From Streptomyces sp. SID12488 (GTDB lineage: Bacteria; Actinomycetota; Actinomycetes; Streptomycetales; Streptomycetaceae), in the NCBI RefSeq assembly GCF_010548275.1, contig NZ_JAAGLT010000026.1:1-64000 (forward strand): a DNA stretch of 64,000 nucleotides. Direction: 5' to 3'. Positions 42,068-51,526 of this stretch are shown here, one piece after another; positions within the stretch are counted from its first letter, which is position 1; each line of letters starts with the position of its first letter. Made by a program: the position numbers and the translations under genes. Under the pieces are notes generated by a model. That model was not told where the DNA came from. It was given only the letters and a program-made list of their open reading frames with translations, and did no database searches.

Positions 42068-43240
42068 ATGCCCTCGACCTTCCGTGCCGAGGTGTTTCCG
42101 GCCCACACGCCGGCCGCCTCGCAGATCTTCACCACGGTCCTGTCCCACGGCCCCCTCACCCGCGCCGACGCGGCCCGCCGCACGGGGCTGTCCGCCGCCG
42201 CCGTCACGAAGGCGGTCCGTCCGCTGATCGACGCCGGCTACCTGGTCGAGGACGCGGATGCCGGGACCCACCCTGGGCTGGGGCGCCCCGCGAACCTTGT
42301 CCGCGTCGACGGCGGCCGGGCGATGTTCATCGGCATCAAGATCACCGGCGATGAGATCTTCGGTGTGCTCACCGACCTGTGCTGCCGCGTCCGGGTCGCC
42401 CGGGACATACCGCTGAGCGACCGGGCCCCCAGGGCGGTGCTGGCCTCGGTCGCCGAGCTGGCGCGGGAGCTGCTCACCGAGGCGGACGGCTTCGGGGTAC
42501 CGGTACTGGGCTGTGGCATCGCCGTCGCCGGAGAGGTCGACCACGCCGAGGGCGCCGTACGGTATTCGCCGTTCCTGGGGTGGCGTGACGTGCCGCTCGC
42601 CGAACTCGCCGCCATGACCACGGGGCTGCCCGTCACGGTCGACAACGACGTGCGCGCGCTCACCGTCGCCGAGCAGTGGTTCGGCGCCGGGGTGGGGCTG
42701 TCCGACTTCGCCGTGGTGACCGTCGGCGCGGGCATCGGCTGCGGCCTGGTGGTCCACGGGCGCGTGGTCGCGGGGGTGCACGGGGTGGCCGGCGAGATCG
42801 GGCACGTCGTCGTCGATCCGGCGGGCCCGCCCTGTCACTGTGGCCGGCGCGGCTGCCTGCAGGCGTTCGCGGGGGACGCGGAGATCGTCGCCCGGGTCCG
42901 GGAGGCCACGGACACCGCGATCACCGACAACGCCGAGGCCGTCGCCCTGGCCCACGCGGGCCATCCCGGAGCGCGGGAGGTGTACGCGCGGGCCGGTGAG
43001 GCGATCGGGCGGGGCATCGCCACCGTGGCCAACCTGCTCGGCCCCGAGCGCGTGATCATCTCCGGTGAGGGGCTGGCCGCGTACGACCTGTTCGCCGGGC
43101 AGATCCGCGACGCGTTCACCGCCACCGCCTTCGGCTCCGCCGCCCGCTGCGACCTGGTGATCCGGCCGCTGCCCTTCGAGGAGTGGGCGCGCGGGGCGGC
43201 GGCGACGGCGATCCGGTCCTTCATCAGGGCGGATCAGTAG
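42068..43240 (+). CDS. ROK family transcriptional regulator
   Basis: A 390-residue repressor: an N-terminal winged helix (residues about 15-65: FTTVLSHGPLTRADAARRTGLSAAAVTKAVRPLIDAGYL), then a ROK sugar-kinase-like domain. 'TVDNDVRALTVAEQWF' is the sugar-binding loop and 'CHCGRRGCLQAFAG' is the zinc motif (C-x-C-G-x-x-G-C). The kinase-like ATP motif is weak, as usual in regulators. I infer control of the divergent alpha-galactosidase gene in response to a sugar such as galactose or melibiose. Confidence 0.9.
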   Translation: MPSTFRAEVFPAHTPAASQIFTTVLSHGPLTRADAARRTGLSAAAVTKAVRPLIDAGYLVEDADAGTHPGLGRPANLVRVDGGRAMFIGIKITGDEIFGVLTDLCCRVRVARDIPLSDRAPRAVLASVAELARELLTEADGFGVPVLGCGIAVAGEVDHAEGAVRYSPFLGWRDVPLAELAAMTTGLPVTVDNDVRALTVAEQWFGAGVGLSDFAVVTVGAGIGCGLVVHGRVVAGVHGVAGEIGHVVVDPAGPPCHCGRRGCLQAFAGDAEIVARVREATDTAITDNAEAVALAHAGHPGAREVYARAGEAIGRGIATVANLLGPERVIISGEGLAAYDLFAGQIRDAFTATAFGSAARCDLVIRPLPFEEWARGAAATAIRSFIRADQ

Positions 43241-43276
43241 CCGGAAGGCCCGTCAGGTCAGGTCAGGACTTCGAGG

Positions 43277-46276
43277 TCAGCGTGCCTCCGGCTTCGGCTC
43301 CGCCGCGGTCGCCGCCTTCGAGGCCGCCGGGATCAACCCCTCCCGGTAGGCGACCGCCACCGCCTCCCCGCGGCTCGCGGCGCCCAGCTTCGCCAGAATG
43401 TTGGAGACGTGGACGCTGGCCGTCTTGCCGCTGATGAACAGTTCCTCGCCGATCTGACGGTTGCTGCGGCCGAGGGCGAGCAGCCGCAGGACGTCCTCCT
43501 CGCGGGCGGTGAGGGGCGGGGAGGCGGCCCCGGGACCATCGGTGGGGGAGGGTTCCGTGAGCCGCCCGCGGCGGATCAGGGCGTCCACCTCCTTGAGCAG
43601 GGGTGCGGCGCCCAGACGTACCGCCGTCTCGCGGGCTGCGCGGGCCTGTGCGACCGCCTCCTCACGGCGGTCGTCGGCCAGCAGGGCCTCGGCGAACCGC
43701 CTTCTGCAGCGCGCCTGTTCGTAGACCTCGCCGAAGCCGAACGCCGTGACCGCCCGCTCCCAGGCCTCGGCTTCGGGACCGCCCGTAGCCCGTGCCCACT
43801 CCGCCTCGGCACGGGCCAGCCAGGCCAGCCCCTCCGGGCCCTGCGGGGCGCCGTCGCGGCCGTTCGTGGCCCGGCCCCGGGCCAGCTCCAGCAGCTCGGT
43901 CGCCGTGTCCGTCCAGCGCAACGTCCCCGCCTCGTCGCCGGACCGGCGCAGTTGGACGGCCGTGTCGGCGACGGCGGCCAGAGCGAGCGCGGCGAGCCGG
44001 ACCGCGACCTCCGGGAGCGACCCGGCGTCGTCGGTGAGCGCCTTCACCGTGCCGTGCACGCGCTCCACGGCCGCCTCCGGGTCCCCCGCCAGGGCGGCGG
44101 CGTCCGTGAGCACGATGCCCGCGACCAGCGTGGCCATCCAGTCGAACGGGCCGTCGAGGAGAGCCCGGGCGCGGTCGGCGGCGCTCAGGTCACCGCGTGC
44201 CAGTGCCACGTACAGCGAAGGCCCCGCCACGAAACCGGCAGCCGCGGGAAGCACCTCGGCGTCGGCCGCCGCCGCGCGGGCGCACTCGTCCCAACGGCCG
44301 AGCGTGTACAGCACCACGGACTGCAGGTAGCGCATTTCCAGGGGATAGGGCGAGGAGAGGAGACCGGCGCGGCGGGCCCGGTCCAGGCCCTCGGAGAGCC
44401 ACGGCAGGCTCTCCTCCAGGAGACCGGACTCGAAGCAGCCGATCGCGAGATTGAACAGTGCCCGCATCTCCACCGGCGAACAGCCCGCCCGCCGGGCCAG
44501 TTCACGGGCCTCCCGGAGCTTCTCGCGGCCCTCGGGAGTGCGACGGCCCCCTGCTTCGAGAGCGGCCACGGAGATCATGAGGTCGGCCTGCGCGTCGGTG
44601 GCCTGCAGTTCCTCGGTGACGGAGAGGGCCTGCCGGGCGACCCGCAGCGCGGTGTCGTTGTCGCCCATCTGCCGTGCCGCCATGACATGGGTGGCCGCCG
44701 CCCACACCCAGGTCCGCGACGGAGGCTCGGCCGGGATCAGGGCGAGCGCCTCGCTGCTGTACGCGAACGCCGCCGACAGATGGTCGATGCTCATCAGGTT
44801 GTCGGCGAGCGTGTAGCGGACGCGGGCCGCCAGCTCGGCGTCCGTGTCCTGGCCGACTCCGGCGAGCGCCGCCCGGGTGAGAGACACCGCGCGATGCGAG
44901 TCACCGGCGTGCGCCGCCGCGGCGGACGCCCGCAGCATCAGCGTCACCGTGTCCAGGCCCTCACCCGTGGGACGGGCGCCCGCCTCCACCGCGGGCCAGA
45001 TGTCGAGGGCGGCCTCCAGGTGCCGTAGCTCCTCCGCGGGCGCGCCGACGCGGTGGGCGTGGTCGGCGGCCTCCAGCGACGCAGTGAGCGCCTCGGCCAG
45101 GTCGTGGCTCTCCCGGTAGTGGTGGGCGCGCTCCGCCGCACTCTCGGCGGGGCGGCCCCGCCCGGCCAGCAGCCGCGCGAACGACCCGTGCATCCGCGAC
45201 CGTTCACCCGGCAGCAGATCGGCGTAGACGGCCTCACGGGCGAGCGCGTGCCGGAAGGAGTACGTGTCGCCCTCACCGGGGACGAGGAGCTGCCGTCCGA
45301 CCGCCTCGCGCAGCGCCGACTCCAGCTCGTCCTGAGGCAGCCGGACGGCGTCGCTCAGCAGCTCGTGCTCGACGCGCCGCCCGGCGACCGCGGCCGTACG
45401 CAGCACCTGCTGGGCCGTGTCGGACAGTTGCTCGAAGCGGATGAGGAGAACGTCGGCGAGCCCGCTGGGTACGCCGCCGGACTCCGCGTCGGTGGCCGCG
45501 AGCAGCTCCTCCGCGTAGAACGCGTTGCCCTCGGCACGCTCGACGATCCGCCGCACGGTCGTGTCGGGCAGCGGACCCTCGCCCAGGGCGCGCACCAGCC
45601 GGGCCACCTCGGCGTCGGCCATCGGCCGCAGCTCCAGCCGCTCCACGGCGGGCAGCCGCACCAGCTCCGCGAGGAGCGGGCGCAGCGGATGGCGGCGATG
45701 GAGGTCGTCCGCGCGGTATGACGCGAACACCGCGAGCCGGTGGCCGGGCGCGCCGCCCGTGGGCCCCTGGAGCACACCCCGGCTGAGGAGGAACCGCAGC
45801 AGATCGCGGGAGGACTGGTCGGCCCAGTGCAGGTCCTCCAGGACGAGCAGCAGCGGAGCGACCTCGGTGACGGCGGCCAGCAGCCCGGCCATCCCCTCGA
45901 ACAGCCGCAGCCGCCCGCCGGCGTCCCGCTCCCCGTCCTCCGCGCCACCGCCGAGCAACCGCCCGACCACGGGATGCGCGGCGAACGCCCCGGTGAACCG
46001 CTCGTCGGCCGCCAGCACCCCCAGGATCTCGGTGAACGGCAGATAGGGCAGACCGACGTCACCGAGATCGACACAGTGCCCCGTGAGCACGGTCATCCCG
46101 CTGGCGGAGGCCCGCCCGGCGGCCTCCGCCAGCACCCGCGTCTTGCCCACCCCGGCGTCCCCGGCGATGAGCACGGCACGGGCCTCGCGGAGACGGGCGC
46201 GATCCAGCACACCGGCGAGACGGGTCAGCTCGTCGTCCCGGCCGATGAGTGGAGTGTTGTACAGGTTCTGCGGCAC
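43277..46276 (-). CDS. LAL-type LuxR regulator (AAA-TPR-HTH)
   Basis: A 999-residue regulator with an N-terminal AAA/ATPase module: Walker A GDAGVGKT (39-46), Walker B 'LLLVLEDLHWADQSS', and 'VFASYRADDLHRRHPLR'. The middle is a long TPR-like helical region (about 350-880), and the C-terminus is a LuxR HTH (LTAREEDVLRLLALGRSNRQIGEELFISGKTASVHVSNILAKLGAASRGEAVA). Such LAL proteins are signal-responsive activators in Streptomyces, often of secondary metabolism. The start is GTG 46276 with AGGA upstream. It is not embedded in a biosynthetic cluster. Confidence 0.92.
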   Translation of the reverse strand: MPQNLYNTPLIGRDDELTRLAGVLDRARLREARAVLIAGDAGVGKTRVLAEAAGRASASGMTVLTGHCVDLGDVGLPYLPFTEILGVLAADERFTGAFAAHPVVGRLLGGGAEDGERDAGGRLRLFEGMAGLLAAVTEVAPLLLVLEDLHWADQSSRDLLRFLLSRGVLQGPTGGAPGHRLAVFASYRADDLHRRHPLRPLLAELVRLPAVERLELRPMADAEVARLVRALGEGPLPDTTVRRIVERAEGNAFYAEELLAATDAESGGVPSGLADVLLIRFEQLSDTAQQVLRTAAVAGRRVEHELLSDAVRLPQDELESALREAVGRQLLVPGEGDTYSFRHALAREAVYADLLPGERSRMHGSFARLLAGRGRPAESAAERAHHYRESHDLAEALTASLEAADHAHRVGAPAEELRHLEAALDIWPAVEAGARPTGEGLDTVTLMLRASAAAAHAGDSHRAVSLTRAALAGVGQDTDAELAARVRYTLADNLMSIDHLSAAFAYSSEALALIPAEPPSRTWVWAAATHVMAARQMGDNDTALRVARQALSVTEELQATDAQADLMISVAALEAGGRRTPEGREKLREARELARRAGCSPVEMRALFNLAIGCFESGLLEESLPWLSEGLDRARRAGLLSSPYPLEMRYLQSVVLYTLGRWDECARAAAADAEVLPAAAGFVAGPSLYVALARGDLSAADRARALLDGPFDWMATLVAGIVLTDAAALAGDPEAAVERVHGTVKALTDDAGSLPEVAVRLAALALAAVADTAVQLRRSGDEAGTLRWTDTATELLELARGRATNGRDGAPQGPEGLAWLARAEAEWARATGGPEAEAWERAVTAFGFGEVYEQARCRRRFAEALLADDRREEAVAQARAARETAVRLGAAPLLKEVDALIRRGRLTEPSPTDGPGAASPPLTAREEDVLRLLALGRSNRQIGEELFISGKTASVHVSNILAKLGAASRGEAVAVAYREGLIPAASKAATAAEPKPEAR

Positions 46277-46322
46277 AGACGAATCCTGACACGCGCCACT
46301 GACAGCCCTGGTCGGCCAGGTC

Positions 46323-46673
46323 TCAGCGCAGCGTCTCCGCCCAGTTCGCCGGGACGCGTCCCGCCGGTCCCGGGGTGGGCTGGTCGGCCGGGTGGCTGGT
46401 CGGGGGAGCGAGCGGCGGCCCGTCCTCGAACACCTCGGACGTCTCGAAGTTCCAGAACCAGGCCTCGCCCGGCTCGTAACTGCGGATCACCGGATGGCCG
46501 GTGTCCCGGAAGTGGGCGGTGGCGTGCTTCGAGGGCGAGTCGTCGCAGCAGCCGATGTGGCCGCACTGGGCGCAGCGCCGCAGATGGAACCACCAGCCGC
46601 CGGCGGCGTCGCACTCGACGCATCCGGCACCGCTGGGCGGGACGCTGGGGTCGATTCCGGTGTCCTTGGTCAT
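46323..46673 (-). CDS. UBP-type zinc-finger protein
   Basis: A 116-residue protein with a complete ZnF-UBP pattern: C18-x2-C21, C34-x2-C37, C42, H50, H54 and H60, plus 'RSYEPGEAWFWNF' after the finger. In eukaryotes the ZnF-UBP fold binds the free C-terminus of ubiquitin; bacteria have no ubiquitin, so it must read another ligand. It is the third gene of a tight operon, its start overlapping the kinase stop (ATGA). Bacterial members are repeatedly found with this kinase and reductase pair, as far as I recall. Confidence 0.88.
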   Translation of the reverse strand: MTKDTGIDPSVPPSGAGCVECDAAGGWWFHLRRCAQCGHIGCCDDSPSKHATAHFRDTGHPVIRSYEPGEAWFWNFETSEVFEDGPPLAPPTSHPADQPTPGPAGRVPANWAETLR

Positions 46674-48157
46674 GACGGCTCCTGAGCCGGGTCGGAGGCC
46701 CCGGCTGTGTCGGTATCGGGGTCGGGGTCGGCGGCGGTGAGGGGGAGCAGCACCTGGAAGCGGGTGTCGCCGGGCACCGACTCCACCTTCAGGTCGCCGT
46801 GGTGCTTGTTGACGACGATCCGCCAGGAGATGTCGAGCCCCAGCCCCGTGCCCTCGCCCACCGGCTTGGTGGTGAAGAACGGGTCGAAGATGCGGCCCTT
46901 GATCTCCGCCGGCACCCCGGGGCCCGTGTCGCGGAACTCCACCAGCAGCCGGTCGTGCACCGCAGCCGTCCGCACGGTCAACGTCCCGTCCCCGCCCGCG
47001 CTGTCGATGGCGGAGACCGCGTTGTCGATCAGGTTGGTCCACACCTGGTTCAGTTCGGCGGGATAGGCCGGGATCCTCGGCAGCGAACGGTCGTAGTCCT
47101 TCACGACCTTGACGCGCGATCCCATCTTTCCCGAGAGCATCAGCAGCGTGCTGTCGAGGAGTTCGTGCACGTCGGCGACCTGGTAGGGGGCCCGGTCCAG
47201 CTGCGAGTACTGCTTGGCGGCGTCGACGAGGTGCGAGATGCGCGCGGTCGAGTCCTCGATCTCGGACATCAACAGCTCGGTCTCGACCGTGTAGTTGAGC
47301 CAGCCGATGGCAGCCTGGAGGATCTCCTCGTCGACGGCCGCCGCGACCTGCTCCAGCCAGTCGACGTCGAGGCCGCCCTGGACGAAGGTCGGCGCGATCT
47401 GCCAGCCGCCCTGGATGCCGTGGTCGTCGAGCCAGTCGGCGACCTCGTCCTCCCGGTCGGACGCCTCCAGCGGGCTCAGCGCCTGCGCCTTGGCGACCCG
47501 CTCGGCCGTCCGCTCCTGGATGGCGACCAGCGACTTCAGGGCATCGCGATGGTAAGGCCCCGAGGCGATGATCCCGAGCTTCTGCCGCATATGGGCCACC
47601 CGGTCGCGCAACGACGACGTGGCCCGTACGGCCGCGGCGGCCGGGTTGTTGAGCTCATGGGTCAGCCCGGCGGACAACGAGCCCAGCGCGAGCAGCCGTT
47701 CACGCTGCCCGATGGCCCGCTGCGCTGTCTGCGTACCGAAGAACAGCCCCTCCAGGAGGTGGACCGCCATCGGGAACCACTCCTGCATGATGGCCGCGAA
47801 GGTCTCGCTGGGCAGCACGAAGAACCGCGTCGGCTCGGTGACACGCATCGAGCTCTTGTACTTCTGCGGCGTCCCTTCCTTGAGGTACGCCTGCATCGCT
47901 CCCATGTAGACCCCGGGCTGGGACGTGCGGTTCACCTCGACGTCGTCGGCGCCGACCCGGCGCGACATGACGAGCGTGCCCTCGATCATCACGTAGAAGC
48001 AGGTGGCCGGGTCACCCTCGGTGAACACCGGTCCCGGGTCGAAGAGTTCGACCCGGCCCTCGCAGCACAGCCTGCCGAGCTGTTCGGCGGTCAGCTTCTC
48101 GAACAGGAACAGCGCCCCGATCTCCGCCGGGCTGCACGGCATCAGCCGGCCGCTCAC
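46670..48157 (-). CDS. cNMP-binding-domain sensor histidine kinase
   Basis: A 495-residue protein. Residues about 10-140 form a CAP-like cyclic-nucleotide-binding domain (FDPGPVFTEGDPATCFYVMIEGTLVMSRR); then the DHp helix with the phospho-acceptor His167 (SAGLTHELNNPAAA) and a HATPase_c domain with N box 'LNQVWTNLIDNAVSAI', G1 'DTGPGVP' and G2 'GEGTGLGLDIS'. There is no membrane segment, so it senses an intracellular ligand. GTG 48157 overlaps the preceding TGA (GTGA), giving VSGRLMPCSP; an internal ATG at 48142 is also possible. The adjacent receiver-containing fusion is its probable partner. Confidence 0.88.
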   Translation of the reverse strand: MSGRLMPCSPAEIGALFLFEKLTAEQLGRLCCEGRVELFDPGPVFTEGDPATCFYVMIEGTLVMSRRVGADDVEVNRTSQPGVYMGAMQAYLKEGTPQKYKSSMRVTEPTRFFVLPSETFAAIMQEWFPMAVHLLEGLFFGTQTAQRAIGQRERLLALGSLSAGLTHELNNPAAAAVRATSSLRDRVAHMRQKLGIIASGPYHRDALKSLVAIQERTAERVAKAQALSPLEASDREDEVADWLDDHGIQGGWQIAPTFVQGGLDVDWLEQVAAAVDEEILQAAIGWLNYTVETELLMSEIEDSTARISHLVDAAKQYSQLDRAPYQVADVHELLDSTLLMLSGKMGSRVKVVKDYDRSLPRIPAYPAELNQVWTNLIDNAVSAIDSAGGDGTLTVRTAAVHDRLLVEFRDTGPGVPAEIKGRIFDPFFTTKPVGEGTGLGLDISWRIVVNKHHGDLKVESVPGDTRFQVLLPLTAADPDPDTDTAGASDPAQEPS

Positions 48158-49794
48158 GACTGCTCCAGATACCGGTGTACGAGCATCACGGCCATGGCTC
48201 CCTCTCCGACGGCGGACGCGACCCGCTTGGCGGACTCCGCGCGCGCGTCCCCGGCGACGAACACGCCGGGGATGTTGGTCTCCAGGTGGTACGGCGGCCG
48301 GTCCAGCTCCCAGTCCGCCGGTGGGCGCCCGTCGGCGGTCAGATCGGGCCCGGCGAGGATGAAGCCGCGTTCGTCGCGCAGCACTGTGCCGTCCAGCCAG
48401 TCGGTCAGCGGGGCCGCGCCGATGAACACGAACAGCCACTGCGCGTCGACCAGTTCGGTCTGCCCGCTCGCCGTGTCGCGCAACGTCAGCTGCTCCAGGT
48501 GTTCGCCGCCGTGCGCGGACTCGACGACCGTGCCGGCCCGCACCGAGATGTTCGGCGACTCGGCGATCTGCTGGATCAGGTAGTGCGACATCGACGCCGT
48601 GAGATCCGCTCCGCGCACCAGCAGCGTGACCGACTTGGCGCCCCTGGACAGGTACATCGCTGCCTGCCCGGCCGAGTTGGCGCCGCCGACGATGTACACG
48701 TCGTGGCCCTGGCAGCCGGCGGCCTCGGTCAGGGCCGACCCGTAGAACACCCCGCAGCCCGACAGCTCGGTGGCGCCAGGCGCCTCCAGCTGCCGGTACG
48801 ACACACCGGTCGCGAGGATCACGCTGTGCGCGGCGATCGTCGACCCGTCCGAGAACCGCACGAGCCGTGCCGCGCCGCTCACCTCCAGGCCGGTCACCTC
48901 GCGCGCGGAGAGGATCTCGGCGCCGAACTTCGTGGCCTGGCGCCGTGCCCGGTCGGTGAGCTGGGCGCCGGACACCCCGTCCGGGAAGCCCAGGTAGTTC
49001 TCGATCCGCGAACTCTGTCCGGCCTGACCGCCGGTCGCCGACCGCTCCACCAGTACCGTCCGCAGCCCCTCGGAGGCCCCGTACACGGCGGCGCCAAGAC
49101 CGGCCGGCCCGCCGCCGATGACGACGAGGTCGTAGAAGTCGGCCGTGGGCGTCGTCGCCAGCCCCACCCGCGCGGCCAGCTCAGGCACCTCCGGCTCGAC
49201 GAGCGCGGTACCGTCCGCCGTGATCACCACCGGCAGCCGCTGCCCGTCCTGACCGCAGGCCGCGAGCAGCCGCTGCCCCTCGGGTTCCTCGGTGGAGTAC
49301 CAGCGGTACGGCACCTGGTTGCGGGCCAGGAACTCCCGTACGTCCGACGAGCGGGCCGACCACCGGTGACCGACCACCTTGGTGCTCGGCACCGGCCGGA
49401 AGTCACTGCACCGCCAGGCCTCCAGGAGATCGTCGAGCACCGGATAGAGCTTCTCCTCCGGCGGATCCCATGGCTTGAGGAGGTAGTGGTCGAGGTCGAC
49501 GACGTTGATCGCGTCGATCGCCGCGTTGGTGTCCGCGTACGCGGTGAGCAGCACGCGCCGGGCGCCCGGATAGACGTCCAGGGCCTGTTCGAGGAACTCG
49601 ATGCCGTTCATCTGCGGCATCCGGTAGTCGGCCAGGATCACCGCCACCAGATCACCGCGCAGCTTCAGCTCCCGCAGCGCGTCCAGCGCGGACTCGCCGG
49701 ACTCCGCGCGCACGATGCGGTACGACTCGCCGTAGCGCCGCCGCAGGTCACGGGCGACGGCCCGGGACACCCCGGGGTCGTCGTCCACGGTCAT
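48154..49794 (-). CDS. Receiver / glutaredoxin-like / thioredoxin-reductase fusion
   Basis: A 546-residue fusion. Residues 1-125: response-regulator receiver with acidic D4-D6, phospho-acceptor D56 (ILADYRMPQMNG) and K107 (LLKPWD). Residues about 137-210: a glutaredoxin-like fold (KVVGHRWSARSSDVREFLARNQVPY, LPVVI) in which the CxxC is replaced by W-S-A-R. Residues about 218-546: a thioredoxin-reductase-like FAD/NADP module (VVIGGGPAGLGAA 225-238, GGQAGQSSRIENYLGFP, VYIVGGANSAGQAAMYL). The redox-active CxxC of TrxR is reduced to a single Cys347 (LSGCGVF). So electron transfer by the normal disulfide route is doubtful; flavin-dependent or signalling activity is more likely. ATG 49794 has AGGTG upstream. 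Confidence 0.88.
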   Translation of the reverse strand: MTVDDDPGVSRAVARDLRRRYGESYRIVRAESGESALDALRELKLRGDLVAVILADYRMPQMNGIEFLEQALDVYPGARRVLLTAYADTNAAIDAINVVDLDHYLLKPWDPPEEKLYPVLDDLLEAWRCSDFRPVPSTKVVGHRWSARSSDVREFLARNQVPYRWYSTEEPEGQRLLAACGQDGQRLPVVITADGTALVEPEVPELAARVGLATTPTADFYDLVVIGGGPAGLGAAVYGASEGLRTVLVERSATGGQAGQSSRIENYLGFPDGVSGAQLTDRARRQATKFGAEILSAREVTGLEVSGAARLVRFSDGSTIAAHSVILATGVSYRQLEAPGATELSGCGVFYGSALTEAAGCQGHDVYIVGGANSAGQAAMYLSRGAKSVTLLVRGADLTASMSHYLIQQIAESPNISVRAGTVVESAHGGEHLEQLTLRDTASGQTELVDAQWLFVFIGAAPLTDWLDGTVLRDERGFILAGPDLTADGRPPADWELDRPPYHLETNIPGVFVAGDARAESAKRVASAVGEGAMAVMLVHRYLEQS

Positions 49795-49906
49795 GATTAC
49801 ACCTACGGTAGACCTCTCAGGTGCCATAGAACGACCGTACGTGACGGGGAGGGGCCACGGCGACGGCAACGGCGATCCGGGCAGCACGTGAGTACCTGCG
49901 GGTAGG

Positions 49907-50111
49907 CGACCACCGGAGCCACCAGCGCCCCTGACCCAACCACCGCGCCGAAGGCGAGCTTGACCAGGTCGAACAGGGTCGACGCGCTGAGCTGCCGCTC
50001 GGGCTCGAGGGATCGGGCGCCCAGCAGGTCCCAGCTGATGAAGAAGGCCGCGGCGGCTCCGGCTTTGGCGGCGGTGAAGGTCATCGCGAGGGGAGTGCCG
50101 ACCGGCCACAG
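49907..50111 (-). pseudogene. N-terminal relic of a pentapeptide-repeat-type membrane protein
   Basis: A short stretch reads 'WPVGTPLAMTFTAAKAGAAAAFFISWDLLGARSLEPERQLSASTLFDLVKLAFGAVVGSGALVAPVVAY', split here into two membrane helices with the E-R-Q linker. This is the N-terminal membrane region of Streptomyces pentapeptide-repeat proteins, which should continue 'RRQRVDEDGALR...'. Instead the frame changes abruptly after VVAY, so the cytosolic part is lost. Confidence 0.5.
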
Positions 50112-50544
50112 GCGAGAGGGCGGACCTGGCAGCTGCTGCGGTGATCGGGAGTGCTCCTTCGGCAGCCGGCCATGCCGGCGTGAGAGTTGCCTCCTCCCAG
50201 CTCGTGAGCGGCTACGTCTGCCACAGGAACCACCCCGCACCGGGCAGTACGAGCAGGGCAAGAAGTCCGAACGTCCGTACCGTCCGGACTTCCCTGAGGT
50301 ACCACCGTTGAGGTTGCCGCTGTGCACCCCCGTCGCTCTGCAATGAAGGCCACCGCAGGGACTCTGTTCGGATGCTGCTCCAACGGTGATCGCTGCGCCA
50401 AATCCCCCTCCGGACAGGCAGAGTCACGTGAGCGCAAAGATCGTCCACTCCAGCCACCCCACAACGGCCCCCGTCATCGCCAGCGTGACGTGCTTTGTGC
50501 AAGGGACGCGGCCTCGATAGCGACAGTTCGTCCGAACAGCCTTT
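50112..50544. other. Gene-free stretch left of the IS5-type element
   Basis: About 430 bp in which all long frames look non-coding and no known family is recognisable. It probably marks an insertion or deletion scar between the broken membrane gene and the transposase. Confidence 0.45.
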
Positions 50545-51339
50545 AGAGGTCCTAACAAAGGCGTTGGACGTGTCGGTGGGTGATGAGGCAGGTGGCGAGG
50601 CCGAGGAAGGCTTCGTGGATATCGTTGCGTCGCTCCCAGCGGATCCGCAGGCGGCGGAAACCGTGCAGCCAGGCGATCGTGCGCTCTACCACCCAACGGA
50701 AGATGCCCAGGCCAGAGCCGTGTTCCTCGCCTCGTCTGGCGATGGCTGGGCGGATGCCGCGCTGCCAGAGCAGGCGCCGGTACTTGTCGTGGTCGTGGCC
50801 GCGGTCGGCGAGGAGTGCGTCGGGCCGGCGTCTGGGCCTCCCGACGACGCCGGCCACGGCAGGGACCTTGTCCAGCAGCGGCAGCAACAACTGCGTGACG
50901 TCGTTGCGGTTGCCGCCGGTCAGCGACACCGCGAGTGGGATCCCCTGCCCGTCGGTGAGGATGTGGTGCTTGCTGCCCGGCCGTGCACGGTCGACCGGGC
51001 TGGGCCCGCTTTTGGGCCGCGCCGAGCGGCCCGCACATGGGAAGAGTCGATCACCGCCCGCGACCAGTCCAACTTCCCCGCGGCCCGCAGCTTCTTCAGC
51101 AGCACCAGGTGCAGTTCGTCCCACACGCCGGCCTCGTTCCACGCGGCCAGGCGCCGCCAGCACGTCATCCCCGACCCGAAGCCCAACTCCTGCGGCAGGT
51201 ACTCCCACTGGATGCCCGTATGCAGCACGAACAAGATCCCGCACAGCGCCTGCCGGTCCGGCACCCGCGGCCGACCCACCACCAGCTTCGGCCCCGGTCC
51301 CGGCAGCAACGGCTCGATGAGCGACCACAGTTCATCCAA
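50545..51339 (-). mobile_element. IS5-family element, transposase in two frames (5' end lost)
   Basis: Frame A (51339-50920) begins 'LDELWSLIEPLLPGPGPK' and has the helix 'GIQWEYLPQELGFGSGMTCWRRL' and the first catalytic Asp in SRAVIDSSHVRA; frame B (to 50552) continues 'KHHILTDGQGIPLAVSLTGGNRND', the second Asp in LLADRGHD and a Glu in RWVVERTIAWLHGFRRLRIRWERR. The join falls near GPSPVDRARPGSKHH, the position where IS427-group members use a programmed frameshift, so the split may be natural. The right end is marked by TAGAGGTCCTAACAAA at about 50545; no matching inverted terminal repeat is found beyond 51340, where a group II intron piece begins. Confidence 0.8.
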
Positions 51340-51399
51340 CGTGGGAACCGTCCGGTGTCGTCCTCGCCCCGTGCAGCCAGCACGGCGGAAGGACAGGCG

Positions 51400-51526
51400 C
51401 GTCGTCTGCTGTTGGCGCCGGACGGGGCGGAGGCTCCGTAGTAGTCGGAGGCCGGGAAAGCCGGCCGCATGGCCAAGGGAGCCAGCAAGTCAGTAGTGGA
51501 AGTGCTGGAAGACCGGGAGGACACTG
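51400..51526 (+). other. Group II intron RNA fragment upstream of the RT gene
   Basis: The sequence GGAGGCTCCGTAGTAGTCGG at 51428-51447, followed by a small GCCGGGAAAGCCGGC-type hairpin and ATGGCCAAGGGAGCC, is the stretch that precedes the RT gene in bacterial group II introns (domain IV). Less than 200 nt of intron RNA is present 5' of the ORF, so domains I-III are missing. Confidence 0.55.

Noticed and set aside
50112..50544. Short frames in the gap left of the IS5-type element
   Set aside because: None resembles a known protein, and codon-position bias is absent.
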